DNA of 44,605 bases from Candidatus Poseidoniales archaeon (GTDB taxonomy: Archaea; Thermoplasmatota; Poseidoniia; Poseidoniales; Poseidoniaceae). The position numbers were made by a program, and so were the translations under genes. This document shows, piece by piece, positions 16,620 to 24,664 of this stretch. Below the pieces are notes generated by a model. The model ran no database searches. It saw only the letters and a program-made list of their open reading frames with translations, and was not told where the DNA came from. The stretch's first letter is position 1. Every line of letters begins with the position of its first letter. The stretch spans positions 1 to 44,605 of the forward strand of contig JAPOGE010000004.1 in the NCBI GenBank assembly GCA_028283345.1. Reading direction: 5' to 3'.

Positions 16620-19600
16620 ATGTATCGCCCCTATATGCGCCGGCACAGGTTCCGAGAGCGTTTGAGCATCGCCCTGGTTGCATTGCTTATCACAAATATG
16701 GTCGGTAGTATCGCCGCAGTTGAATTATTTCCACCGGGTGATGAATTGAATGGTGATTTGAAGGGTGTCGGAGAAGAATATGTGTTGGTTCTAGACCACG
16801 CGTGGACCGCGGCCGAATGGTCGGCACTGTATTCTCGTGATCTCAGTCCGCTGAGACAATTGAGTTTTGACAGTCTTCTGGTGTGGAAGCCGAGTGAGGT
16901 CGGGCTCGTAGGGTGGTCGGATAGTCATTTGGCCACACCAGCACCGTGGAAGGCCGGCCTGGAATCGCAATTACCACTGGCTGACCAGTCGCTCTTGGTC
17001 GTCGTTGAACCTCGCCTGCCACACTCGGCAGGAAATAGATTGGTGGATGATTTGGGGCGGCTTGGATTGCAACCTAGTGATTTGCCCAATGACATGGGTG
17101 CTAGTGCCCTGCCCCTTACGATTGATGTTGTATGGCCGGAGGTGGCAGGAAGTGTTCTGCTCGATGAGTTGTTGGCACTACAGGGGGTATTTTGGGTCGA
17201 GCCGGTGTTGGAGGCTAGTTCAAGGAATGAGGTTTCGTCAGCAATATTGCAGGATGGAGAGGTTTTGACCCATCCGCTGTGGGAATTGGGGTTATCGGGC
17301 GAAGGTATTGTGGTGGGAATCGCCGATACCGGGTTGGACCGCGACCATTCTTGTTTCAGGAATGCCAGCATCGCCGGGGGGATCGGGGCCGAGGGAGACA
17401 ATGTGTCTGCCACGCCGGGAAGCGGTCATCGCAAACTGTTACTACTCAATGAGACCTACGACGATTGGGATGATCCAGGTGAGGTTGATGGGCGTCATGG
17501 CAGTCATACCGCCGGCACTTTATCGTGCTATGATATCGATGAATTTCTCGCCGCACGGAATGGTGATTGGGAAAATGCCACCCCGGGAATAATGACCGCA
17601 ATGGCATATGATTCTCGGTTGGTGGTGCAGGATCTGGTCGGATCATCGGGCTGGATGGAGCCACCGATGGACACATTGTTATGGGAAAATGCCCGCCACG
17701 GAGGAATTATCCATTCCAATTCTTGGGGTGATTCTACCACGGCTTACACCCTACGCTCACACAATCTCGATGCGTGGATGCGAGAGAATCCATGGTCGTT
17801 GGTCTTCGTCGCCCCGGGAAATGACGGTGGCTTGGTATTAGAGCCCGCCAACGCTCGCTCCGTGGTCTCGGTCGGTGCTGGTGCCAGAGACGATTCCACC
17901 GCAATATATTCTCAATCCAGCCATGGCCGGCTTGAAGATGGCCGGCGCGGAATCTTGATTGTCGCCCCGGGAATTGGTGTCATCTCGGCGCAAAGCGACG
18001 GGGTGCACGATTCTGCCAATGGTGGCACCCGCACCAGTACCGGTACCTCGATGGCGACGCCGATGGCGGCATCGACCACAGCCTTGATTCAGCAGATGGT
18101 TGAAGATGGTTGGATTTCACGCTCAGGAGATAATCGCTTAATCGTCAATAGCAGTGAATTTATTCCGGGTTGGTCATCTTATAATGGGGTCGGAAATTTT
18201 TCTCTCGGGGTTGGTTTCACCCCCTCCAACAATTTACTGCGAGCCCTGCTGACCTTGTCGGCCGAACCATTGGTCGGTGGCCACCACAAGGGTTTGGATC
18301 TGGGTTATGCACCGGATGAGATGCAGGGATGGGGGCGTCCCAACCTCAGTCGCCTGCTCGATGCAGATTCGGTCAATTCATCTTTGGGAGGTGATTTTCC
18401 TGCCACAGGAGGGATTGTGCCGGCGGAAAATATCTGGATCTGGGATGGTTTGGCTGGAGATGATGATTGGGTTTTGGCTTTAATTGAGCGCATCGATTCA
18501 CCGAAAATCGGAGGACCATTGACAAAATTATCCTACAGTGAATGGAATGGTGATGGTTTGGTCGGCCCGTTCCTGTCCAGCGGCGAAGAGGTCTCGTGGC
18601 AATTGGAAAGGGTCGCTGGTGAAGATTTGGATATTCGCCTTTCCTGGTCGCCCAAGCCGGCGCCAGGGCCGGTTGATGATCTGCAATTGGTGGTGAAGAT
18701 GGATGATGGTAGATTTGTCGTCGGCGATTTTTTCAATGATAGTGGTTATAGTGATATCTTCGTCGAAGATGCTTTTCTCGATTCTCTGGCCAGCAATAAT
18801 GAGTCAACCGTAGGGATCAGAATCCCTGCCTACCTACTCGATGACTCGCTTTGGGTTGAGGTGAAGGTCAGAGCGCGAAATATCACCATCGGAAATTCCA
18901 CGGGAGGGTTGGGCATCGATGGGGACCGGGTCGGATTTGCCTTAGCCGCCAGAGGGTTGGTGAGAGAATCAGTTGATGGGGATGGGGATGGGGTTGATGA
19001 TTTCCTCGATTCGTGCCCAAACACCGACCTCGGTGAGGTGGTTGATGGGCAAGGATGTGCGCCTTCTCAACTCGATGGGGATGGGGACGGGGTTAGTGAT
19101 GCTGATGATCTGTGCGTTGGATTTGATGATTTGATCGACTTCGACATGGATGGAATTCCCGATGATTGCGATTCTATCATCGATAGTGATGGTGATGCGG
19201 TGGCCGACAGTATCGACCAATGTCCGACCACCCCTGTGGGTGATGTGGTTGATGCGGTCGGATGCTGGCCCTACTCGCCGGTGACATTCCTCGCACTCTC
19301 CCCTGGTACGGGCACCTATACTGATATTCTCCCACTCGATTTCATCTTGACCGATGATGACCGAAATATGACTGTGGTGAGTGTTTACCTTCGCTCCGCT
19401 GATGGTTTGAAAGAAATCCAAGTTTGGGAAAAACGTGATGATGGTGGGGGTGAATTGCATTCCACCAATTTGGACCTCTGGAGTTTTTTGGTTTTTTTCA
19501 CCCCCGCTGACGCTGACGGTGGTGGAAATGTGTCTGGCTCTGAAGTTCTGGTCTCGGTCACTGTAGTTTGGTTGGTGGTCGAATTGGATATGAACGGTGA

Positions 19601-19847
19601 GGAGATTGCAAATACAACTTTCCTCACCACCGATATCACCTTGGGATTGGGTGGTTTTGGCGCCGAGGAGGAGAGTGGTTCGCTCGAAGCTGGTGATTTC
19701 GTCTCGCGGGAAAATATCATATGGCCGTTATTTGCCCTTTCTATCCTATTCATCACCTACGCGATTGCGGCTATTTCTGTACGTCGAAGTGGTGGTCGTG
19801 GAATTGGTGGAGATGGCTTGCTAGGACCCTATTGTGAGGCCGAGTGA
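16620..19847 (+). CDS. Large subtilisin-family (S8) protease with TSP3 repeats, membrane-anchored
   Basis: This 1075-residue exported protease has an N-terminal signal sequence (LSIALVALLITNMVGSIAAVE) and a ~190-residue propeptide-like region. The S8 domain carries D236 (VGIADTGLD), H293 (GRHGSHTAG), oxyanion Asn near 401 (APGNDGG) and S477 (GTSMATPMAAS), a complete triad. After a beta-rich domain come thrombospondin-type-3 calcium repeats (D-x-D-x-DG, residues ~786-884) with paired cysteines. An Ig-like stretch and a C-terminal helix (WPLFALSILFITYAIAAI) with a basic stop-transfer (SVRRSGGR) finish the protein. It should be cell-surface tethered and degrade extracellular protein. AGGTGG lies three bases before the ATG. 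It is divergent from L18Ae across a 165-base gap. Confidence 0.92.
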   Translation: MYRPYMRRHRFRERLSIALVALLITNMVGSIAAVELFPPGDELNGDLKGVGEEYVLVLDHAWTAAEWSALYSRDLSPLRQLSFDSLLVWKPSEVGLVGWSDSHLATPAPWKAGLESQLPLADQSLLVVVEPRLPHSAGNRLVDDLGRLGLQPSDLPNDMGASALPLTIDVVWPEVAGSVLLDELLALQGVFWVEPVLEASSRNEVSSAILQDGEVLTHPLWELGLSGEGIVVGIADTGLDRDHSCFRNASIAGGIGAEGDNVSATPGSGHRKLLLLNETYDDWDDPGEVDGRHGSHTAGTLSCYDIDEFLAARNGDWENATPGIMTAMAYDSRLVVQDLVGSSGWMEPPMDTLLWENARHGGIIHSNSWGDSTTAYTLRSHNLDAWMRENPWSLVFVAPGNDGGLVLEPANARSVVSVGAGARDDSTAIYSQSSHGRLEDGRRGILIVAPGIGVISAQSDGVHDSANGGTRTSTGTSMATPMAASTTALIQQMVEDGWISRSGDNRLIVNSSEFIPGWSSYNGVGNFSLGVGFTPSNNLLRALLTLSAEPLVGGHHKGLDLGYAPDEMQGWGRPNLSRLLDADSVNSSLGGDFPATGGIVPAENIWIWDGLAGDDDWVLALIERIDSPKIGGPLTKLSYSEWNGDGLVGPFLSSGEEVSWQLERVAGEDLDIRLSWSPKPAPGPVDDLQLVVKMDDGRFVVGDFFNDSGYSDIFVEDAFLDSLASNNESTVGIRIPAYLLDDSLWVEVKVRARNITIGNSTGGLGIDGDRVGFALAARGLVRESVDGDGDGVDDFLDSCPNTDLGEVVDGQGCAPSQLDGDGDGVSDADDLCVGFDDLIDFDMDGIPDDCDSIIDSDGDAVADSIDQCPTTPVGDVVDAVGCWPYSPVTFLALSPGTGTYTDILPLDFILTDDDRNMTVVSVYLRSADGLKEIQVWEKRDDGGGELHSTNLDLWSFLVFFTPADADGGGNVSGSEVLVSVTVVWLVVELDMNGEEIANTTFLTTDITLGLGGFGAEEESGSLEAGDFVSRENIIWPLFALSILFITYAIAAISVRRSGGRGIGGDGLLGPYCEAE

Positions 19848-19933
19848 TGTTGCGTTTTCCCGCCCCAGCCCCACCATCACATTCAAGCATAGAAGTTGTA
19901 TGGCTCACTCTGCGCGAGAGCGTTTGAAGAGGG

Positions 19934-20944
19934 ATGAAAATGGCCGAGAGATTGTATATAGGAATTGATTTGGGGACTTTCCAATCTACCATTGCATCGA
20001 GTGCTGGTGGGTTGGATACGATGGAAACCGTCGTTGGAAAACCAAAGGACCCAGTGGCCCGAAATTTCCTCGGTAGAGATGTTCTGTTCGGTGCTGATGC
20101 GTTGAAGAATAAATTGGCCTGCAATCTATTCCGCCCGATGGCCGCTGGTGTGGCTCAGGACGATGAGGCTAATCTAGCCGCGGCGAAGGCTTTCGTCACC
20201 CATCTCATCGACACCGTCGACCCGGAGGAGTACGACGAGGTGTTCGGGGTGATTTGTAGTCCCTCACATATCAGTTTCACCGACAAATCCAACCTGGTCG
20301 CCACACTGCGTGGTCAGGTAAATGCGATAATGGTGGTTTCCGAGCCTTTTGCGGTCGCCTTTGGCTTGGACGAGATTGGTGGCAGCATTGTCGTCGACAT
20401 CGGCGCCGGTACCACAGACATCGCCCGTATCTACGGCACTTTCCCATCAGAGGATGATGAGGACACCCTCAGTCATGCTGGTGATTGGATCGATGAGCAA
20501 CTGATGGGACTCATCGAGAAGAAGTATACCGGGGCTCAGTTGACCAAGGATATGACCCGTGGTTGGAAGGAAAAGTATTCCTATGTTGGTGACGACGACC
20601 GAGAATGCATGATAGAATTGTCGGTCGGAGGTAAGAAGCAGGTCGTCGATATCGGCGATCTGGTGAAGGAAGCCTGCGAGTCAGCGATGCCATATATCGT
20701 TTCGGGAATCAAGGCTGTGATCGCTACTGCCGACCCGGAATATCAACCGATTCTACGCAATAATATTATCCTTAGTGGCGGCGGCTCCCTAATCGATGGC
20801 ATCGCCGATCGAATAGCTGATGAATTATCCGACATCGGAGATGTCAATGTATGGTGCTGTGATAATCCCATCACTAAGGTCGCCACCGGCGCTCTGAAAT
20901 TGGCTGAAACCATGCCTGATGAGCAGTATACTTCGATTAATTGA
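19934..20944 (+). CDS. MamK-like actin-family filament protein
   Basis: A 336-residue actin/Hsp70-fold ATPase. Phosphate-1 loop: IGIDLGTFQSTIAS (residues 9-22). Phosphate-2 loop: VVDIGAGTTDIA (153-164). Adenosine motif: ILSGGGSLIDGI (279-290). Connect-2: NPITKVATGALKLAE (311-325). Beyond generic actin motifs, VVGKPKD (33-39), the VVSEPFAVAFGLD stretch (134-146) and the AG-x-x-x-D-E-x-L helix match magnetosome filament protein MamK as I recall it, far better than MreB, crenactin or ParM. It is likely a cytoskeletal filament in the cytosol. The ATG at 19934 or the one at 19940 could start it. A long coiled-coil gene follows 74 bases downstream on the same strand. No magnetosome genes (MamB/M/I/Q) are in the window. 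Confidence 0.85.
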   Translation: MKMAERLYIGIDLGTFQSTIASSAGGLDTMETVVGKPKDPVARNFLGRDVLFGADALKNKLACNLFRPMAAGVAQDDEANLAAAKAFVTHLIDTVDPEEYDEVFGVICSPSHISFTDKSNLVATLRGQVNAIMVVSEPFAVAFGLDEIGGSIVVDIGAGTTDIARIYGTFPSEDDEDTLSHAGDWIDEQLMGLIEKKYTGAQLTKDMTRGWKEKYSYVGDDDRECMIELSVGGKKQVVDIGDLVKEACESAMPYIVSGIKAVIATADPEYQPILRNNIILSGGGSLIDGIADRIADELSDIGDVNVWCCDNPITKVATGALKLAETMPDEQYTSIN

Positions 20945-21018
20945 GGTTTCCGACCACTTTAATCAGGTCGACAACTGGGTGGATTGTGACCGCTGTACGG
21001 TAAAAGTTCAAGAATGGT

Positions 21019-22308
21019 ATGAGGCCGATGCGTAGCGATAGCATGACGCTTGGCACCGCTGCGACCCCAGGAGATGGTGATGATTCCATCGGTGGGAATG
21101 ACCGTTCGGCCCTCGAAGGGATGTTGAAGTCGTATAGCTCAGAGCAACTCGTCGACGAGGTTTTGGTGGCGTGGGATGAGTTGTCGGCACGCAATGATGA
21201 CCTGGTTTCGACCAAACAGCGGTTGCGGATTCTCGAGTTGGACCTGGCCGAGCGCGAGGATGGTGTCGCGCCCGAGGTAATGATGTTGCAAGAGGCCGAA
21301 GAAGGGATGCGTGAGCGTGATGCTAGAATTGTCCATGTCGAACGGATGCTCGATGATGCTCGTAAAGAAATCGAAGATGCGGCGGCCTCGGCAAGTATCG
21401 AGGAAATGGAATCTCTTGAGGTTGAAAATCGCCAACTTAGAAATCTCACCGAAGACCAGAATAGTGTCATCTCCGAAATGGAGGGTAAGGTTAATCAATT
21501 GGTTGAGGCTTTGGATAGGGCTGCTCAAGCTGGCTTGACCAGCGTGACCGCTGACGAAGTTCGCGCCTTGAAAGCACGACTAGACCAGCGGTCAGGGGAG
21601 TTGGAGGCCGAGGCTGCGGCAAATGTCGCGCTCGAGGATGAACGGCAGAAATTGCGAGATATTGCCGACCGCCTACGTAGCCTGCTAGACCAGCGTGACA
21701 AGCGCTTGGGGGAATTGGAGGAGCAGTTGGAGCGGGTGCTACAAGGTCCTCGTAGTGTCAGCGCCGAACACGATTACCTGGTCGAACAGATCGAGGAATT
21801 GAAGCGGAGATTACTCGAAAGAAACCGCGAATATGAAGCTCTACGCCGGCGTGAGCGGCGACTCCATAATGATGTCTTTGAGCGCGACGAGCGGGTAAGT
21901 CAGATGCAATTGACAATGACTGACCTTGAAGCCGCACTGCAAGACCGCACCTCGGAGTTGCGCGAATTGGAAAAGCAGTTTGAGCAGTCGACTTATGAGT
22001 TGGATGCAGCCCGTCGTAGTGAGCGTACCCGAGAGGTTGTCGGCCGGGTATTTGCAGATTCACTGGAGTTGTCGCGAGACCATGAGAAGCGTAAGGAAAT
22101 GCGCGCCGAATATGCGGCTGCGCCAGATGTTGAGAGGAAAATCACCAGCCCATCACTGGATGATATGACCACCTTGGCCAGTGGAGAAGAAATCGAGTTG
22201 GAGGTTGAGGAAACTGAAATTGATACCTCGGATGCCATCGATGTAGGTGATAGTCGTCCACACTCACCTGGTGGTCATGCCGACCCCGGTGTTTACGATG
22301 ATGATTGA
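21019..22308 (+). CDS. Long coiled-coil protein, possible filament partner
   Basis: 429 residues. The first ~35 are G/S/D-rich, a short ordered segment follows (LEGMLKSYSSEQLVDEVLVAWDEL), and residues ~55-345 are almost unbroken heptad-type coiled coil rich in E, R, L and Q (such as RERDARIVHVERMLDDARKEI and LEEQLERVLQ). The C-terminal ~70 residues are acidic and low-complexity, ending in PGVYDDD. There is no membrane segment or enzymatic motif. The family is unknown; SMC-, tropomyosin- or KASH-like similarity would be composition only. Being directly downstream of the MamK-like actin suggests an actin-binding, spacer or polarity factor, which is inference. Its end overlaps the convergent GGGP synthase gene by 16 bases. 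Confidence 0.75.
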   Translation: MRPMRSDSMTLGTAATPGDGDDSIGGNDRSALEGMLKSYSSEQLVDEVLVAWDELSARNDDLVSTKQRLRILELDLAEREDGVAPEVMMLQEAEEGMRERDARIVHVERMLDDARKEIEDAAASASIEEMESLEVENRQLRNLTEDQNSVISEMEGKVNQLVEALDRAAQAGLTSVTADEVRALKARLDQRSGELEAEAAANVALEDERQKLRDIADRLRSLLDQRDKRLGELEEQLERVLQGPRSVSAEHDYLVEQIEELKRRLLERNREYEALRRRERRLHNDVFERDERVSQMQLTMTDLEAALQDRTSELRELEKQFEQSTYELDAARRSERTREVVGRVFADSLELSRDHEKRKEMRAEYAAAPDVERKITSPSLDDMTTLASGEEIELEVEETEIDTSDAIDVGDSRPHSPGGHADPGVYDDD

Positions 22309-23120
22309 GTCATCGTCGTAATAAGGTCACTGAGTTTGTCTCTCAGGTCGGCCAGGTCATGGTAATTCTCTGTTAGTGTACCGGTGACAATCCAGTTCGC
22401 TCCGGCCTCCACCGCCGCGTGCGCCGCATCACCATCTGAGATTCCACCCCCTACAAAGATGGTAAGGCCACTGACCGCAGCCGCGCTGGCAATCAATTCC
22501 GGAGAAACCGGGACCTCGGCACCGCTTCCGGCTTCGAGATAAAATAATTTAAAACCGAACATCGCCGCGCAGTGTGCCCATCCCATAACCCCTTCAATGT
22601 CGTTTGCTTGAATGAGGGTGGCCTTTCCCACCTGCCCGACCTCACCCCCTGGTGCGCAGACCAGATAGCCGGTAGAAAGGGCTTCGATGGCAAATTCTGC
22701 AATCCGGGTGGCTCCTCGATGTTGCTCGCCGACCAGAAATTCGCGGCTCTCACTATTCATCAGCATCATGAAGGTTATCGCATCAGCGTCAGGAGATAAG
22801 GCATGTGCCCCACATGGAAATAGAATCACTGGTATATTCCAATCAATTCCGCTCTCCGCATTTGCATCCTGGCTCTCGGCCCATATTCGCAACTCGAGTG
22901 CTTCTTGAATCGCCTGAACGGTTGCGTGGACCTGCTCGTCGGGGGTCTTGGTCGAACCGCCGACCATGATCAGTTTACTTCCAGCATCGATTGTGGTTAA
23001 GGCACGATTAGCCGCGACTTCAGGAGATTGGTTGGCAGGGTCAATCAGGGTGGCGTGACGCGGGCTAAGGGTTCTAGTGGTGATGTAATCAATTACCGTC
23101 GAATGATTTTGTGGTCGCAT
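22293..23120 (-). CDS. Geranylgeranylglyceryl phosphate synthase
   Basis: This enzyme makes the first ether bond of archaeal membrane lipids, joining geranylgeranyl diphosphate to glycerol-1-phosphate. The TIM-barrel signatures are present: HATLIDPANQSP near the N-terminus, IMVGGSTKT, IPVILFPCGAHALSPDADAI, the FYLEAGSGAEVPVSPELI phosphate-binding segment and FVGGGISDGDAAHAAVEAGANWIVTGTL at the C-terminus. It is 275 residues, slightly longer than the usual ~250, with an insert around SQDANAESGIDWN. It is the last gene of a ferredoxin - FAD protein - GGGPS run with gaps of ~40-57 bases, so lipid synthesis and reduction genes are likely co-transcribed. Confidence 0.93.
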   Translation of the reverse strand: MRPQNHSTVIDYITTRTLSPRHATLIDPANQSPEVAANRALTTIDAGSKLIMVGGSTKTPDEQVHATVQAIQEALELRIWAESQDANAESGIDWNIPVILFPCGAHALSPDADAITFMMLMNSESREFLVGEQHRGATRIAEFAIEALSTGYLVCAPGGEVGQVGKATLIQANDIEGVMGWAHCAAMFGFKLFYLEAGSGAEVPVSPELIASAAAVSGLTIFVGGGISDGDAAHAAVEAGANWIVTGTLTENYHDLADLRDKLSDLITTMTQSSS

Positions 23121-23177
23121 TTGCCTTCACCCTGTGCTCCATCATGCGGTTTATCAAGGAATAGGATAGGGTTTTCA

Positions 23178-23948
23178 TTATTGTTTCAGAAACTTTATTG
23201 CTTTCTCGATGCCGTGGGTTATCGCTGTATCGATGGAAATTTCTTGGTGGTCATCACCTCGGTTAGCCGATATGATTTCAAGCCATCCATTGGGATGTTG
23301 TGGCTCGCATGATATACCCCTCATCCAACATTCAATCGTCCCATCGGCTCTTGGGAAAGCCAACCTCTCGCCATCCCAGCCAAGATGCGCCCACTCCGGG
23401 GGAATCCTCTTTGGGCTTGCAACTGCCCCACTCCATTGGATCAGATCGGTACGGATTTTTCTCCCCAGAACATTTCTTCCACCCACTTCCCCACTGATTC
23501 CACCCAACCCTGGCAGTAATTCACTGAATGGTTGATCACCGAGACAATCGTAGAAATAATTGGCTGAAATAAACTGCAGATTGCCTTGACCGGCACCTTT
23601 GACTTCGATGGTCTTGGTTTCATGGTCTTCTTCCCAACCGAGGATTCGGGTCTTCACACGAATATCAACGCCGGCTTCACCAACCCTTTGACAGAGGAAT
23701 TTCTCAAGCCATTCCAGGCGCATTCCCCACCCACCGGGATGATTTTGTAATTGCAGTTGGGCCGGTGGATTCAATTCATTTATCCACTCGATGGTCGATT
23801 GTTGGTGCGCATAACCGCTTCCACTTACTGGATTACCGATCTCTTGGCGGGCATCGATGAGAATTACCATTTCTCCAGCAGTTGCAAGGATCAACGCACA
23901 GGATAAGCCTTCCAAACCAGCCCCAGCAACCAGATGTGATCGTTGCAT
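23178..23948 (-). CDS. Short FAD-dependent oxidoreductase, geranylgeranyl-reductase-like
   Basis: 256 residues starting with a Rossmann FAD motif (LVAGAGLEGLSCALILATAG, then the acidic end of strand 2 in ILIDA). It continues with GNPVSGSG and a W-x-MRLEWLEKFLCQR helix resembling the flavin reductase/monooxygenase fold of geranylgeranyl reductases. A YFYDCLGD segment sits where the family has its second dinucleotide motif. It is much shorter than classical archaeal GGR (~390-450), so it may be a reduced or distinct paralogue. Lying between a ferredoxin and GGGP synthase genes fits a role in saturating isoprenoid chains with electrons from ferredoxin. The ATG at 23948 is preferred over the one at 23954. 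Confidence 0.65.
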   Translation of the reverse strand: MQRSHLVAGAGLEGLSCALILATAGEMVILIDARQEIGNPVSGSGYAHQQSTIEWINELNPPAQLQLQNHPGGWGMRLEWLEKFLCQRVGEAGVDIRVKTRILGWEEDHETKTIEVKGAGQGNLQFISANYFYDCLGDQPFSELLPGLGGISGEVGGRNVLGRKIRTDLIQWSGAVASPKRIPPEWAHLGWDGERLAFPRADGTIECWMRGISCEPQHPNGWLEIISANRGDDHQEISIDTAITHGIEKAIKFLKQ

Positions 23949-23987
23949 TGTCAATTCCGCCTCATCAGCAATACTCCATCATCTTGA

Positions 23988-24194
23988 TTACTTGGTGGGA
24001 GTTGGTTCAATTGATAATGCGAATACCGGGCAGGCAGGAATACAATAATCACAGTGAGTGCATTTTTTCTCGTCGACAATTGCTAATCTGTCGATCAAGG
24101 TAAGAGCATCTACTGGGCACATGGCGATACAGGCCGCACATCCGAAACACCGATCATCATCGACTAGAAAGATATGACCCTCCCTGCGTGCCAT
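23988..24194 (-). CDS. Small 2[4Fe-4S] ferredoxin
   Basis: 68 residues with two complete clusters: C16-x2-C19-x2-C22-x3-C26-P and C45-x2-C48-x2-C51-x3-C55-P. It should carry electrons in the cytosol. The first gene of the minus-strand set, it lies 39 bases before the FAD protein. In Methanosarcina a ferredoxin supports geranylgeranyl reductase in vivo, so it is a likely electron donor to the FAD protein next door. That link is inference from neighbourhood. It starts at the border of a 470-base AT-rich region that should hold its promoter. Confidence 0.9.
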   Translation of the reverse strand: MARREGHIFLVDDDRCFGCAACIAMCPVDALTLIDRLAIVDEKKCTHCDYCIPACPVFALSIEPTPTK

Positions 24195-24430
24195 GTTTAT
24201 CCGAAGAGGTCGGATATTGAATGTTTATCGATGTGCAGGAGAAATTGGAATCAACTGAATATGGAGTGTTTTTGTTTCTATTGTAGGAAAAAAATTATTT
24301 TACGGGTATTAATTAGGATTTATTGGTTATTATCGAATTCAATTATTGCAGTGGAAATTATTTGTTTGTTATTCATAATTATTCGAATGATAGTGAATGA
24401 CCCCTTTACTTCCACTGGAAACTTATTTTA

Positions 24431-24473
24431 TTGATTAAAAATTATGATGATTGGTTTTTTTGATTAAAAATTA
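24431..24473. repeat. 14-base direct repeat TTGATTAAAAATTA, two copies
   Basis: Exact copies at 24431-24444 and 24460-24473, 29 bases apart start to start, in the AT-rich gap. A repeated protein-binding site or AT-rich TATA/BRE-like element is possible; chance is also possible given the composition. Confidence 0.6.
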
Positions 24474-24626
24474 AAATGCCGATTGGGTATGAGCGAAAGT
24501 AGTCTATTTACTTTATTCAAAATAATGTGGATTTTCTTTTTATCTACCAAGAATTATTATCAACATATTTTCTCCAACGGAAACTAAGGGGGCACCTATC
24601 ATAATCACCAATCAACACTTACAAAG

Positions 24627-24660
24627 GTTCATCCAATGAACACGTATCGTTCATAACGAT
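24627..24660. promoter_or_regulatory. Two tandem 15-base palindromes upstream of the beta-CASP gene
   Basis: GTTCAT-CCA-ATGAAC (24627-24641) and ATCGTT-CAT-AACGAT (24646-24660) are each perfect 6+3+6 inverted repeats, centred 19 bases apart. The second ends four bases before the ATG at 24665. As DNA they look like a double operator for a dimeric regulator. As RNA they could form two small hairpins in the leader, which might suit feedback control by the ribonuclease encoded next. There is no experimental support. Confidence 0.5.
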
Positions 24661-24664
24661 TAGA

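Larger units (their letters stand above)
24195..24664. other. AT-rich intergenic region between divergent genes
   Basis: A 470-base gap with much lower GC than its surroundings. It must contain the divergent promoters for the ferredoxin run (leftward) and the beta-CASP gene (rightward). It holds a 14-base direct repeat and two palindromes, listed separately, and long A/T runs. A frame for an 86-residue hydrophobic peptide (24174-24434, plus strand) exists but looks like chance in AT-rich sequence. Confidence 0.6.

Noticed and set aside
24174-24434. Plus-strand frame for an 86-residue hydrophobic, Cys-containing peptide
   Set aside because: It lies in AT-rich DNA where chance hydrophobic frames are common, overlaps the ferredoxin start antisense, has no ribosome site and matches no family.
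24431-24473. CRISPR-like or phage attachment repeat
   Set aside because: Only two AT-rich copies, 29 bases apart start to start, with no further units, no cas or integrase gene nearby.
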